A DNA stretch of 37,117 nucleotides, taken from the IMG/VR virus record IMGVR_UViG_3300046723_000207, positions 1-37,117 of that record. One strand, 5' to 3'. The notes below the pieces were generated by a model. It had not been told where the DNA came from. It did no database searches and was given only the letters and a program-made list of their open reading frames with translations. This document shows, piece after piece, positions 1 to 6,928 of the stretch. A program made the position numbers and the translations under genes. Within the stretch, counting starts at the first letter, position 1; every line of letters begins with the position of its first letter. Source of the stretch: a virus.

Positions 1-552
1 GACGTCCCCCACTTCCTCGAAGTCTTCGAGCCGCTCCAAGGCGTCACCTTCGAGCCCGACCCGCGCAATGGCGACCACCAAGACTATGGCATTGCAACGA
101 ACGCCCCCGAGGACTGGCGCAAAGGATACGCCGAGCTCAGGCCCATTCCGCCCATCCTCGAACGGGTCGCCGCGTTCCAGAGCACCCTCGGCACGTACAT
201 CGCGATCCACGTACGGCGCACGGACATGACGCCCCTGGCCATACGGATCGGGTGCCCGCCGCCGAGTGATGAGGACTACCTGACGTGGTGCACCGAGCGG
301 CATGGTCCTGTCTGGGTCGCCACGGACAACGGCGAGACGCAGCGCAAATACCAGCAGCACCTCGGTGACCGCTTCCGCAGCGGCTGCGTGCTCGGCGGCT
401 ACGAGGTGCACACGGAGCACGACCACACGATCCACGGCAACATGGTGGACTCGATCGTGGACATGTGGATGTGCGTTGGGGCGGCGGAATGCTTCACGCA
501 GAGGTTCGGTACGTTCTCGGGGACCATTGCCATACTCAGGGGGTTGCGGTGA
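1..552 (+). CDS. Fucosyltransferase-like glycosyltransferase, 5' truncated by window edge
   Basis: The reading frame is open from base 1 to a TGA at 550-552, giving the C-terminal 183 residues. A segment reading IAIHVRRTDM matches the HxRRxD signature of the GT11/GT23/O-fucosyltransferase superfamily, which binds GDP-fucose. Further on, VWVATDN and a C-terminal VDMWMCVGAAECF...FGTFSG region resemble the nucleotide-binding half of that fold. By family, the role is transfer of fucose or a related GDP-sugar to a glycan. The sugar epimerase two genes downstream supports a glycan role. The true start lies outside the window. The acceptor is unknown. Confidence 0.7.
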   Translation, partial: DVPHFLEVFEPLQGVTFEPDPRNGDHQDYGIATNAPEDWRKGYAELRPIPPILERVAAFQSTLGTYIAIHVRRTDMTPLAIRIGCPPPSDEDYLTWCTERHGPVWVATDNGETQRKYQQHLGDRFRSGCVLGGYEVHTEHDHTIHGNMVDSIVDMWMCVGAAECFTQRFGTFSGTIAILRGLR

Positions 553-767
553 AGAAGCCAGAGGCAGTGGATCACCCGGCGCATTACAACGCCCACCCAA
601 GCGGCATCGAGTGCATCGATGTGGTCGAGCACATGACGTTCAACCTCGGAAACGCGGTCAAGTATGTTTGGCGGGCGGGGCTGAAGCCGGGGAGCTATGT
701 GGAGGATCTGAAGAAGCCTCGATGGTACCTGGATCGCGAGATCCATCGATTGGGCGGTGGCGAGTGA
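549..767 (+). CDS. DUF3310 family small protein
   Basis: 72 residues from a GTG start that overlaps the previous stop (GTGA). The segments VDHPAHYN, SGIECIDVVEHM, GNAVKYVWRAG and a closing DLKKPRWYLDREI are the hallmark of DUF3310, a common phage family often annotated as nucleotide-kinase-like (T7 gp1.7-related). Almost the whole protein is the domain, so the GTG start is preferred over the more upstream in-frame ATG at 465. Its function here is unproven. It is probably a host-takeover or nucleotide-metabolism accessory and not part of the glycan chemistry around it. Confidence 0.85.
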   Translation: MKKPEAVDHPAHYNAHPSGIECIDVVEHMTFNLGNAVKYVWRAGLKPGSYVEDLKKPRWYLDREIHRLGGGE

Positions 768-1678
768 CCATCCTAGTAACCGGACACACCGGCTTTCTCG
801 GCTCCCGCGTCTGCAAGTTCCTAGACCTCCGAGGCCTCCCCTACGTGGGCGCGAGCAAGAGCACCGGCTCGGACCTGCGCAAGCCGGACGTCGTGCATGA
901 CCTGTTCCTCGACCACCGCCCCACGAACGTCATCCACTGCGCCAGCTACGGGGGAGGCATCCAGGTCAACTACGACAACCCGGTCCAGATATTCCGCGAC
1001 AACATGGCCATGACAATGAACGTGCTGGACATGGCGACGCGCGCGTGCGGTGGCCGGGTGGTCCAGCCCATCGCAAACTGCGCGTACCCGGCGGCGGCGA
1101 GCGTCTTCCGGGAGGCCGAGTTCTGGGACGGGCCTATGCACGAGAGCGTCATGGTGACGGGCTTCACGCGCAAAGCGGCGGTCGTGGGGGCGTGGGCGTA
1201 CAAGCGGCAGCACGGGCTAGACGTGGTGAGCCTTTGCCTCCCGAATGCGTACGGGATTGGGGACCACTTGGACCCGGTGCGCTCCCACGCGCTCGGGGCT
1301 CTTGTAGTCAAAGCTCTGCAGGCCCAGAAGGAAGGCAAGGAGTACCTCACCGTGTGGGGCACCGGCACGCCAGTGCGCGAGTGGATCTATTGCGACGACG
1401 CGGCAGAGGCCCTTGTGAGGGCGCTCGACTGCGCGCCGCATGAGGGCATCGTCAACGTGGGCGTGGAGAAGGGCATCAGCGTGCGCGGTCTGGCGGAGCT
1501 CATCGCGCGGGAGGCTGGGTTCACTGGGCGGCTCATGTTCGATGCGAGCAAGCCGGACGGGGCGGCGCACAAGACCATCGACGGGACGATGGGCCGCAAG
1601 CTGCTCGGGTGGGCGCCGCAAGTGGGGCTGACGGAGGGGATACGAAGGACGGTGTCTTGGTGTCGGGGGCGGGTATGA
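764..1678 (+). CDS. NAD(P)-dependent sugar epimerase/reductase, GDP-L-fucose-synthase-like
   Basis: 304 residues from a GTG overlapping the DUF3310 stop. It is an extended SDR enzyme: the Rossmann motif GHTGFLG is at residues 7-13, a CAYP segment at 106-109 corresponds to the SCIYP of GDP-fucose synthases, and WGTGTPVREWIY with a following DDAAEA is the typical C-terminal substrate region. Family members convert a GDP-4-keto-6-deoxy sugar to GDP-L-fucose or a related epimer in the cytoplasm. The usual catalytic YxxxK is not intact: the aligned stretch is VTGFTRK (residues 131-137), which keeps Lys but has no Tyr. It may use altered chemistry or be a divergent subfamily. Neighbours suggest activated-sugar synthesis. 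Confidence 0.82.
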   Translation: MTILVTGHTGFLGSRVCKFLDLRGLPYVGASKSTGSDLRKPDVVHDLFLDHRPTNVIHCASYGGGIQVNYDNPVQIFRDNMAMTMNVLDMATRACGGRVVQPIANCAYPAAASVFREAEFWDGPMHESVMVTGFTRKAAVVGAWAYKRQHGLDVVSLCLPNAYGIGDHLDPVRSHALGALVVKALQAQKEGKEYLTVWGTGTPVREWIYCDDAAEALVRALDCAPHEGIVNVGVEKGISVRGLAELIAREAGFTGRLMFDASKPDGAAHKTIDGTMGRKLLGWAPQVGLTEGIRRTVSWCRGRV

Positions 1679-1920
1679 CCATGCTGTCCAGGTTCCGAGC
1701 CAACCCGCGCAAGGTCAGGGTGGCCATCCGTCGCGATGGTGATGGGTGGCTCGCTACGGTCTCGGCAATGCACGCAGGCCTCATACGATTCGAGGGCCGA
1801 GCCAACGGGCCACGCAAGGCGCTCGCCAAGGCTCTGCGCACGGCCGAGTCATTCGGTCTGGACGGCTTGGACCTGTCGATGTCTTGGGCGTACGACCACC
1901 CGCAGAGGGCCGAGCCATGA
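1675..1920 (+). CDS. Small basic protein of unknown function (weakly HicB-like)
   Basis: 81 residues; the ATG at 1675 overlaps the epimerase stop (ATGA), and a second ATG follows at 1681. It opens with a basic stretch, then VRVAIRRDGDGWLATVSAM and a helix NGPRKALAKALRTAESFG. A strand-strand-helix pattern with DGDGW is reminiscent of HicB-type antitoxin folds, but the match is weak and there is no HicA toxin next to it. I treat it as a hypothetical protein co-translated with its neighbours. Confidence 0.6.
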   Translation: MTMLSRFRANPRKVRVAIRRDGDGWLATVSAMHAGLIRFEGRANGPRKALAKALRTAESFGLDGLDLSMSWAYDHPQRAEP

Positions 1921-2060
1921 GACGCCTCCTCTACCGCGCCCACTGGTACCTATGCCTCCGCGTCTACATGAGCGGGCGCGTCACGTGGCTGGACCTCGCC
2001 ACCGTGCGCGTCGTCAACTGGGCGCTGGACCGAATCGAGACTGGGCGGTGGGTGTCGTGA
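1917..2060 (+). CDS. Very small hypothetical protein
   Basis: 47 residues; the ATG at 1917 overlaps the previous stop by 4 bases, and its own stop overlaps the next GTG. The sequence is rich in Arg, Trp, Leu and Val (for example ...LLYRAHWYLCLRVYM...), perhaps one amphipathic or membrane-leaning helix. The support is the unbroken chain of 4-base overlaps in this operon, not homology. Function unknown. Confidence 0.5.
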   Translation: MRRLLYRAHWYLCLRVYMSGRVTWLDLATVRVVNWALDRIETGRWVS

Positions 2061-2254
2061 CGTTCACATGCGATGGGTGCGGCCTAAGGTTTAGCCAGTG
2101 CGAGGTCCCGCACCACCACGAGTGCCGCGGCAGGTCGGGGCACACCATCCAGTGCCAGATCGAACGGGACCGGTTCCGCGTTCCTGGCCGCGGTGATCCT
2201 CAGCTAACATTGGCCCGCTGCGATTGCGGTCTGGCACAACGACAGGGCGCATAG
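2057..2254 (+). CDS. Small Cys/His-rich putative zinc-ribbon protein
   Basis: 65 residues from a GTG overlapping the previous stop. It has FTCDGCG near the N-terminus, then CEVPHHHEC, a single Cys in the middle, and RCDCG near the end. That is enough Cys and His to bind one or two zinc ions. It is one of many such mini-proteins between the enzymes of this region. The partner is unknown; protein or nucleic-acid binding is possible. Confidence 0.6.
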   Translation: MTFTCDGCGLRFSQCEVPHHHECRGRSGHTIQCQIERDRFRVPGRGDPQLTLARCDCGLAQRQGA

Positions 2255-2262
2255 CACACACC

Positions 2263-3396
2263 ATGGATCGCCAAGTCGCAGAATGGTTCGAGCAGAAGGA
2301 GGCGTACGGCCAGCCTCCGCGCATCCCCCAGCACGAGCCCCTGTTCGGTCACGAGGAGGCCGACGCGGTGCGCGCCTACGTCATGGGCGGCGGCTGGCTC
2401 ACCGAGCACACCAAGACGCGCGAGCTCGAGGCGGCGCTGGCCTCGTACACCGGAGCCGCCCATTGCATCATGCTCCCGAACGGCACGCTGTCGCTCACGG
2501 TGGCTGCGCTCGCGCTGGGCCTCACGCCTGGCACCGAGGTTATCGTCCCGTGCTACTCGATGATCGCCTCGGCCAATGCGTTCAAGATGCTGGCCATCAC
2601 GCCCATCTTCGTGGACGTGGAGCCGGATACGCTCTGCCTCGACATCGACAAGGTGGAGCGGGCGCTGACGTTCCGCACGCGGGCGGTTGTGCTGGTGACG
2701 GCGAACGGGCGCGAGCCGGCCGCTGGTATCGAGGCGTGGGAGCGCTTCTGCAAGGGCAAGGGGCTCTGCCTCATCGAGGACGCGGCGCAATCGCTCGGCG
2801 CCCGCTTCCGCGACGGGCGGCACTGCGGGCGGGCGGGTGTCGTGGGGTCCTTCTCATTCAGTGCCCCGAAGATCATCAGCACCGGCCAGGGCGGCGCGCT
2901 CATCACCGATGACGATGGCGTGGCCCACAAGATCCGGCTCCTCAAAGACTTCGGGCGTGCAGCGGGCGGGACGGACCTGCACCCTACGCTCGGGTACAAC
3001 ATGAAGTTCACCGACCTGCAGGCCGTGGTGGGGATCGAGCAGGCGAAGAAGCTGCCGGCGCGCGTCGAGCGCAAGCTGGCCATCGGCGCGCGGTACCGTG
3101 CGGGCCTCGCGGGCATCGAGCAGGTTCGCATGTTCCAGCAGACGAGCGTGCCGTGGTTCATCGACGTGCTGGTGGACCGGCGCGACGAGCTGCGGGCGCA
3201 CCTGGCGGCGCACGGCATCGGCACGCGGGTTATGTACCCGCCCATCCAGGCGCAGCGGTGCTACGCTCGCGGCGGCAGCTTCCCGGTGGCGGAGATGGTG
3301 GGGACGCACGGGCTTTGGCTGCCCAGCTCGGTGCAGCTGACGGATGAGGAGGTGGATCGGGTGTGCGGGGAGGTCAGGAGCTTCTATGGGCATTGA
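2263..3396 (+). CDS. DegT/DnrJ/EryC1/StrS family PLP-dependent sugar aminotransferase
   Basis: 377 residues, close to the family's usual 370-390. The ATG at 2263 fits the domain start; an in-frame TTG further upstream is less likely. Visible elements are NGTLSLTVAALALGL followed by PCYS (PLP and phosphate contacts), the PLP-binding IEDAAQS with Asp173, and the Schiff-base lysine Lys203 in FSAPKIISTGQGG. The family transfers an amino group, usually from glutamate, to a keto nucleotide sugar such as GDP-4-keto-6-deoxymannose (perosamine synthesis) or a dTDP-keto sugar. Together with the upstream epimerase and the downstream acetyltransferase it suggests an N-acylated amino-deoxy sugar. The exact substrate cannot be told from sequence. 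Confidence 0.9.
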   Translation: MDRQVAEWFEQKEAYGQPPRIPQHEPLFGHEEADAVRAYVMGGGWLTEHTKTRELEAALASYTGAAHCIMLPNGTLSLTVAALALGLTPGTEVIVPCYSMIASANAFKMLAITPIFVDVEPDTLCLDIDKVERALTFRTRAVVLVTANGREPAAGIEAWERFCKGKGLCLIEDAAQSLGARFRDGRHCGRAGVVGSFSFSAPKIISTGQGGALITDDDGVAHKIRLLKDFGRAAGGTDLHPTLGYNMKFTDLQAVVGIEQAKKLPARVERKLAIGARYRAGLAGIEQVRMFQQTSVPWFIDVLVDRRDELRAHLAAHGIGTRVMYPPIQAQRCYARGGSFPVAEMVGTHGLWLPSSVQLTDEEVDRVCGEVRSFYGH

Positions 3397-3553
3397 GTGG
3401 GAGCTGGACGCGGAAATGAGGCGCACCGGTCGGTGGCGACGGCGGCAGTACTACGCCAGCGCGAACGATCGGCGCATACCGAGCGAGCGGACGCCGTGTG
3501 AGTGGAGACCGAACAGTCTCGTGCTGTTCACGTGGAAGGCGGATCCAAGGTGA
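3386..3553 (+). CDS. Small basic hypothetical protein
   Basis: 55 residues starting at ATG 3386, overlapping the aminotransferase by 11 bases. It is Arg- and Trp-rich (RRTGRWRRRQYYASA) and highly charged. Its stop overlaps the next gene's GTG, which supports it being translated. There is no recognisable domain; nucleic-acid or anionic surface binding is possible from charge alone. Confidence 0.5.
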   Translation: MGIEWELDAEMRRTGRWRRRQYYASANDRRIPSERTPCEWRPNSLVLFTWKADPR

Positions 3554-3747
3554 ATACGGAGCTTTTCGGTACGCAGTTCAAACCGAACGCGCGATGGGTG
3601 TGCGGTGGGTGCAAGTCGCGCAACGTGACGAACCTCGCGCCTCCACTGCGTGAGGTGGAGCGGGTCTACTGCAAACGGTGTCACCGCATGACACGGATCA
3701 CCATCGATCTTCCGAAGGCGCCGCGTGCATGGGGCGGTGGAGCATGA
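3550..3747 (+). CDS. Small zinc-ribbon protein
   Basis: 65 residues from a GTG (GTGA overlap). WVCGGCKSRNVTNL and, 26 residues later, VYCKRCHRMTR form two CxxC knuckles of a classical four-Cys zinc ribbon. The spacing is like that of ribbons in transcription or ribosomal proteins, but nothing else is present, so it is a stand-alone ribbon. Its role is unknown. It sits between the aminotransferase and acetyltransferase genes in a translationally coupled chain. Confidence 0.65.
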   Translation: MNTELFGTQFKPNARWVCGGCKSRNVTNLAPPLREVERVYCKRCHRMTRITIDLPKAPRAWGGGA

Positions 3748-3974
3748 CCTGCCCCCACTGCGGCCGAGACGACTGCTACGAGGGGTGGCAGTGCGAAAAG
3801 GCGCCGAAGCCGAGGGCCGGCTACAACACGTGCATGGCCGTCCACGCGCGGGACGGCACCGAGCGGGCCATTGCCATCTGCGAGGACGACGGCGCCGAGG
3901 AGATTGGCCTGCGCGTGATTGAGGCGATCAACGGTACGCGCGGGTTCCAGCTGAGTACGCGGGTGAACCGATGA
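3744..3974 (+). CDS. Small Cys-rich hypothetical protein
   Basis: 76 residues. I chose ATG 3744 (ATGA overlap) over ATG 3729 because the coupling pattern of the operon is exact and the protein then begins MTCPHCGRDDCYEGWQC, a zinc-knuckle-like start. The rest (AVHARDGTERAIAICEDDGAEEIGLRVIEAIN) looks like a small alpha/beta unit. No function is assigned. Its stop overlaps the acetyltransferase ATG. Confidence 0.6.
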   Translation: MTCPHCGRDDCYEGWQCEKAPKPRAGYNTCMAVHARDGTERAIAICEDDGAEEIGLRVIEAINGTRGFQLSTRVNR

Positions 3975-4540
3975 GCGCCTCCGACGCCGCACTCTGCCTT
4001 GGCAACATGGGCGCCACCATCGGGGACGGATCCTTCGTGGACTGGACCGTCACCATCCGACGCCCCCACCTCGCCCGCGTCGGCAAGCACTCGAACATCG
4101 ACCACGGATTCTATTGTACCACCGCCCTGCACGTGGGCGACTACTGCCACATCGCGGCGGGCGTCATCGTCATCGGGGGCGAGAAGGGCCTGCTCGAGAT
4201 GGGCCACTTCAGCACGCTGGGCGCCGGCAGCCGCGTGGTGTGCGCGAACGACGCGGGCGACGAGGGGCTGACGGGGCCGACCATCCCGGCCGAGGTGCAC
4301 GCGCCAGTGGACGCACGGCCGGTGCGGCTCGAGCCGATGGCGATCGTGACTACGGCGGTGACCATAATGCCGGGGGTCACGCTGGGGATGGGGTGCATGG
4401 TTGGGGCGGGCGCCGTTGTCACCCATGACGTGGACCCGTGGGCAGTGATGGTGGGCGTCCCTGCGCGCAAGGTCCGCGTGAGGCCGAGAGAAAAGCTGCT
4501 CGAGTGCGCAAGGCGCCTTGGGTACGAGTTTGGGTCTTGA
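3971..4540 (+). CDS. Left-handed beta-helix acetyltransferase (WbbJ/LacA-like)
   Basis: 189 residues from an ATG overlapping the previous stop. Imperfect hexapeptide turns run along the protein (for example IGDGSFVDWTV, VGKHSNIDHG, VGDYCHIAAGVIV, IMPGVTLGMGCMVGAGAVVT), ending with the typical GVPARKV. This is the trimeric LbH acyltransferase fold using acetyl-CoA, commonly O- or N-acetylating a sugar. In context it could acetylate the amino sugar made by the aminotransferase or decorate a glycan. The protein ends in FGS, and its TGA stop is embedded in a 19-bp promoter-like repeat. Confidence 0.85.
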   Translation: MSASDAALCLGNMGATIGDGSFVDWTVTIRRPHLARVGKHSNIDHGFYCTTALHVGDYCHIAAGVIVIGGEKGLLEMGHFSTLGAGSRVVCANDAGDEGLTGPTIPAEVHAPVDARPVRLEPMAIVTTAVTIMPGVTLGMGCMVGAGAVVTHDVDPWAVMVGVPARKVRVRPREKLLECARRLGYEFGS

Positions 4541-4546
4541 CGCCGC
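4528..4546 (+). repeat. 19-bp direct repeat, copy 1
   Basis: GTTTGGGTCTTGACGCCGC is identical to 10225-10243. Both copies span the last codons and stop of an upstream gene ending in FGS and supply the TTGACG -35 element ahead of an RHH regulator gene. Confidence 0.85.
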
Positions 4547-4565
4547 CAGCATGACGCCGTAATGA
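4537..4565 (+). promoter_or_regulatory. Putative promoter of the first RHH gene, leaderless type
   Basis: TTGACG (4537-4542) is followed after 17 bases by TAATGA (4560-4565), and the GTG start codon lies 6 bases further on at 4572. The -35 box thus begins 35 bases before the start codon, placing transcription start at about the start codon itself. The -10 match is weak. GACGCCG occurs twice (4539-4545 and 4553-4559), a possible RHH operator. Confidence 0.5.
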
Positions 4566-4571
4566 CAGTAC

Positions 4572-4739
4572 GTGGCCGCGCGACGCTCCGTTCCATTCCA
4601 GCTCCGGTTGACGCCGGCTGAGAACCGCGAGCTGCGGCGGCGGGCCAAGGTGGCTGGGACGGACGTGAGCGCCTACGTGCGGTGGCGCGTGTTCGGGTTC
4701 GTGCCAGTGAAGGCAGAGTCAGAGGAGACGCAGCGATGA
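4572..4739 (+). CDS. Ribbon-helix-helix (Arc/CopG-like) DNA-binding protein
   Basis: 55 residues from GTG 4572; the stop overlaps the next ATG. The sequence has a strand VPFQLRLTPAE, a helix NRELRRRAKVAGT, and a second helix DVSAYVRWRV, the standard RHH layout. It is clearly paralogous to the protein at 10269-10445 (shared LRRRA[KR]xAGxxVxAYVR). No Shine-Dalgarno is seen, consistent with a leaderless transcript from the adjacent promoter. A probable dimeric transcription regulator, perhaps acting on its own promoter. Confidence 0.75.
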   Translation: MAARRSVPFQLRLTPAENRELRRRAKVAGTDVSAYVRWRVFGFVPVKAESEETQR

Positions 4740-4963
4740 GCAAGCTGGACAAGCTATACGACCGGTACCACCACGATCCGGTGTTCGCGCGGTACGTCGA
4801 CATGATGCGCATGGCGATCGTGGAGCTGCACCTTGGCCCTGGCGAGATCCGTGACTGCGCCATGCTCGCGTCGTACATCGAAGTCGAGCGCAGGCCACCG
4901 GAGCCCATCCCGTACGACCCTGGCACCGGCATCCCGTCGGACCTCGGCAGGTACCAGCGATGA
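4736..4963 (+). CDS. Hypothetical protein
   Basis: 75 residues, ATG overlapping the RHH stop. A helical first half (KLDKLYDRYHHDPVFARYVDMMRMAIVELHLGPGEIRDCAMLASYIEVER) is followed by a Pro-rich tail. No known domain recognised. It is co-transcribed with the RHH gene. Confidence 0.6.
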   Translation: MSKLDKLYDRYHHDPVFARYVDMMRMAIVELHLGPGEIRDCAMLASYIEVERRPPEPIPYDPGTGIPSDLGRYQR

Positions 4964-5316
4964 GCGTACGGAAAGCACCGAACGACATTGGGGGCCGCGA
5001 CTGCGATTGCCCGGACATCGTGGTGTGGGGCGTGCTGACGTGGCTGCCGAAGAGCTGGGCGAACTACAGGTACGATCCGAACATGCACATCGGCGACATC
5101 TACACTAGCGAGGCAGCAGCGCATGGGAGCATCCCAGCGAGAGCCGGAGGACGACAGGTGCACGCCATCGACGCCCGCACGTACGAGTCAGGCGGCTGGA
5201 GGTACCGCGTGGTCGATATCAAGCCTAGGTGCGGGCACGAGCCGACCTTGCGCAACGTAAGGGAGATCGGACAGGCCGAGGTTGAGGTGGAGCTGAGCGA
5301 GGAGAAGCGGTCATGA
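4960..5316 (+). CDS. Hypothetical protein with few Cys pairs
   Basis: 118 residues, ATG overlapping the previous stop. It contains CDCPD near residue 15 and RCGHEP near residue 90, with WGVLTWLPKSWANYRYDPNMHIGD between. The C-terminus is acidic (EVEVELSEEKRS). No domain recognised. Metal binding is possible but weakly supported. Confidence 0.6.
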   Translation: MSVRKAPNDIGGRDCDCPDIVVWGVLTWLPKSWANYRYDPNMHIGDIYTSEAAAHGSIPARAGGRQVHAIDARTYESGGWRYRVVDIKPRCGHEPTLRNVREIGQAEVEVELSEEKRS

Positions 5317-5618
5317 TCAATGGCGAAGTGGCTAACGTGACGAAAGCTGTTCTTGCTAGCTTGCCCAGGATGCGACGAGAAAGTGCGGATCGCGCCGTGT
5401 CGCTCGCGAACGCGCTGGCTGCTTTCCTGGAAGCCAACGGTAATGGTGATGCCGCAGCCAGGGTCATATCGTCCGCGTGTGGCGTCCGCAACACGTACGC
5501 TGCAGCCTGCGAGGCGATGGCTCTTCTCGAGTGCGACCTGGGCCGGCTCATTCCCAATCAGATCAAGAGAGTCATCGGCGACAATGGTGACGAGGATTGC
5601 GACCGGAGCGAGCGATGA
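5313..5618 (+). CDS. Helical hypothetical protein
   Basis: 101 residues, ATG overlapping the previous stop. It is rich in Ala, Leu, Arg and Glu and looks entirely alpha-helical (AVSLANALAAFLEANGNGDAA...), with an acidic end (DNGDEDCDRSER). No family recognised. Confidence 0.6.
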   Translation: MINGEVANVTKAVLASLPRMRRESADRAVSLANALAAFLEANGNGDAAARVISSACGVRNTYAAACEAMALLECDLGRLIPNQIKRVIGDNGDEDCDRSER

Positions 5619-6244
5619 CGCCCGCCGAGTCCACCGCATGGCACTCCGCTCACCCCGGCGGCTCGTACGACCTGCTCCCATTCTTCGCCGACATCGCCCT
5701 CCCGCTCGTCCCGCACGGAGGCACCTACCTCGAGATCGGCAGCTTCTTCGGACGCAGCATCTCGTTCGTGGGCCTCGCTCGCCCCGACCTCAACCTCATC
5801 GCGATCGACCCGTGGACCAACGAGTGGGACGACGCGGGCGAGCGCCTCCCTGTCGGACCGGACCGCGTGCTGCGGGACAAGTACGGCGGGATGTTCGAGG
5901 CCTGGGCCGCCTGCTTGGATCTCTACGCTCCCGGGGTGCGCGAGCGCGTGCGGGTGATCCGTGCGCCGAGCTCTGAGGGGATGGCGCTGCTCGAGGGTGG
6001 CAGCGTGGACCTAGTGCTCGTTGACGGCGACCATTCGTTCGAGGGAGTTCGCGCGGACTGCGTTGAAGCGGTGCGCGTGTGCAAGCCCGGCGGGATCGTA
6101 TCGGCGCATGACTGCGGATGGTCGGGTCCGTGCTGGAAGGCAGTGATCGAGACAATGCCGGATGCTCGCTTTGCGCCGTGGCCGGAGCTGCGCGAGGGGT
6201 GGGAGCCTGGGTGCAGCAGCGTTATGTGGTGGAGGAAACCGTGA
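5615..6244 (+). CDS. Class I SAM-dependent methyltransferase (Methyltransf_24/CmcI-like)
   Basis: 209 residues, ATG 5615 in a 4-base overlap. Motif I is YLEIGSFFGRS (residues 38-48), the acidic loop is AIDPW (63-67), and VDLVLVDGDHSFEGVRAD (131-148) with CKPGGIVSAHDC is the typical post-II/III region. These enzymes methylate small molecules or sugars, often in glycan and antibiotic clusters. It shares E-x-G-x-x-FGRS and D-x-DH with the protein at 7587-8186, so the two are probably paralogues on either side of a glycosyltransferase gene. The acceptor is unknown. Confidence 0.85.
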   Translation: MTPAESTAWHSAHPGGSYDLLPFFADIALPLVPHGGTYLEIGSFFGRSISFVGLARPDLNLIAIDPWTNEWDDAGERLPVGPDRVLRDKYGGMFEAWAACLDLYAPGVRERVRVIRAPSSEGMALLEGGSVDLVLVDGDHSFEGVRADCVEAVRVCKPGGIVSAHDCGWSGPCWKAVIETMPDARFAPWPELREGWEPGCSSVMWWRKP

Positions 6245-6459
6245 GGCGCTTTCGTCTGGACATCTGCCTCGATGCGGCCACGATGCGATGCCCATGTGGC
6301 TCGTACCATGGGACCGACGACGACGGGTATGACGAGTGGAAGGTGACGCACGCCTCGCACACGGACGACGACGGCGCGTCTCGACTCGAAGTGAACGATC
6401 CGACGTCGTGGAGCAAGTGCTTTGCGGGACCGTGCCCGGAACCGACGGTGAAACCATGA
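6241..6459 (+). CDS. Small Cys-containing hypothetical protein
   Basis: 72 residues from GTG (GTGA overlap). MRCPCGSYHG near residue 15 and KCFAGPC near the end could form a zinc site. The middle is acidic (TDDDGYDEW, TDDDGAS). No known family; one of the interleaved mini-proteins. Confidence 0.5.
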   Translation: MRRFRLDICLDAATMRCPCGSYHGTDDDGYDEWKVTHASHTDDDGASRLEVNDPTSWSKCFAGPCPEPTVKP

Positions 6460-6680
6460 TCGGCAAGGCCGCACTCGACGCACTTGTGGCTCGACGTAAT
6501 CGCAACACTGACGAGACGCCCGAGGAAGCGCTCTCCGCGATCCTCGAAGTCCTCGGCCTAGTGGACTCCGGCAAGCTGGTGCTCGATGTCGTAGACGAAG
6601 CTGGAGTGCACATCGGACAGCGCGACAAGGACGGATACCACCCGAACGCCCACGACCCTAGCCGACGGGGGAAGGCGTGA
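6456..6680 (+). CDS. Hypothetical protein
   Basis: 74 residues, ATG overlapping the previous stop. A helix-rich start (ALDALVARRNRNTDETPEEALSAILEVLGLVDSGK) is followed by a short strand and a polar tail. Not recognised. It is retained because it fits the unbroken overlapping chain. Confidence 0.55.
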   Translation: MIGKAALDALVARRNRNTDETPEEALSAILEVLGLVDSGKLVLDVVDEAGVHIGQRDKDGYHPNAHDPSRRGKA

Positions 6681-6928
6681 GCCAAGTCGCCCTCATCCAT
6701 ACATGCGACAGCGGAGACGTGTGCCCGTGCACCGACAGCGCGGATTGCGAGTGCGTTTGGAACGAGCACGGTCGATGCGCCAAGTGCGGCACGCAGGAGT
6801 TCCTGATCCACCCGGAGACGGGGAAGCGATACACGCCGAGCAAAGCAATGCTCGATGCGAGGAGGGCGCCACCGCGAGACATGCCGCTGGATGGCTTCGT
6901 GTACCACGACGAGAAAGTGACCGAGTGA
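6677..6928 (+). CDS. Cys-rich putative zinc-binding small protein
   Basis: 83 residues from GTG 6677 (overlap). Within the first 45 residues there are eight Cys (CDSGDVCPCTDSADCECVWN then RCAKCG), enough for a double zinc ribbon. The remainder (LIHPETGKRYTPSKAMLDARR...) is polar. Function unknown. It immediately precedes a glycosyltransferase. Confidence 0.6.
   Translation: MSQVALIHTCDSGDVCPCTDSADCECVWNEHGRCAKCGTQEFLIHPETGKRYTPSKAMLDARRAPPRDMPLDGFVYHDEKVTE

Noticed and set aside
302-763. Open frame upstream of the epimerase start, in frame with it
   Set aside because: It has Arg/Ser-rich random composition and overlaps the fucosyltransferase and DUF3310 frames; the SDR fold begins at GTG 764.
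1675-1920. HicAB toxin-antitoxin pair
   Set aside because: Only a weak HicB-like pattern; no HicA-like partner in the neighbouring genes.
2224-2255. Leaderless-type promoter ahead of the aminotransferase (TTGCGG at 2224, CATAGC at 2250)
   Set aside because: Spacing is 20 bases and the -35 lies 39 bases from the ATG; both boxes are weak, so it does not match the other four sites.
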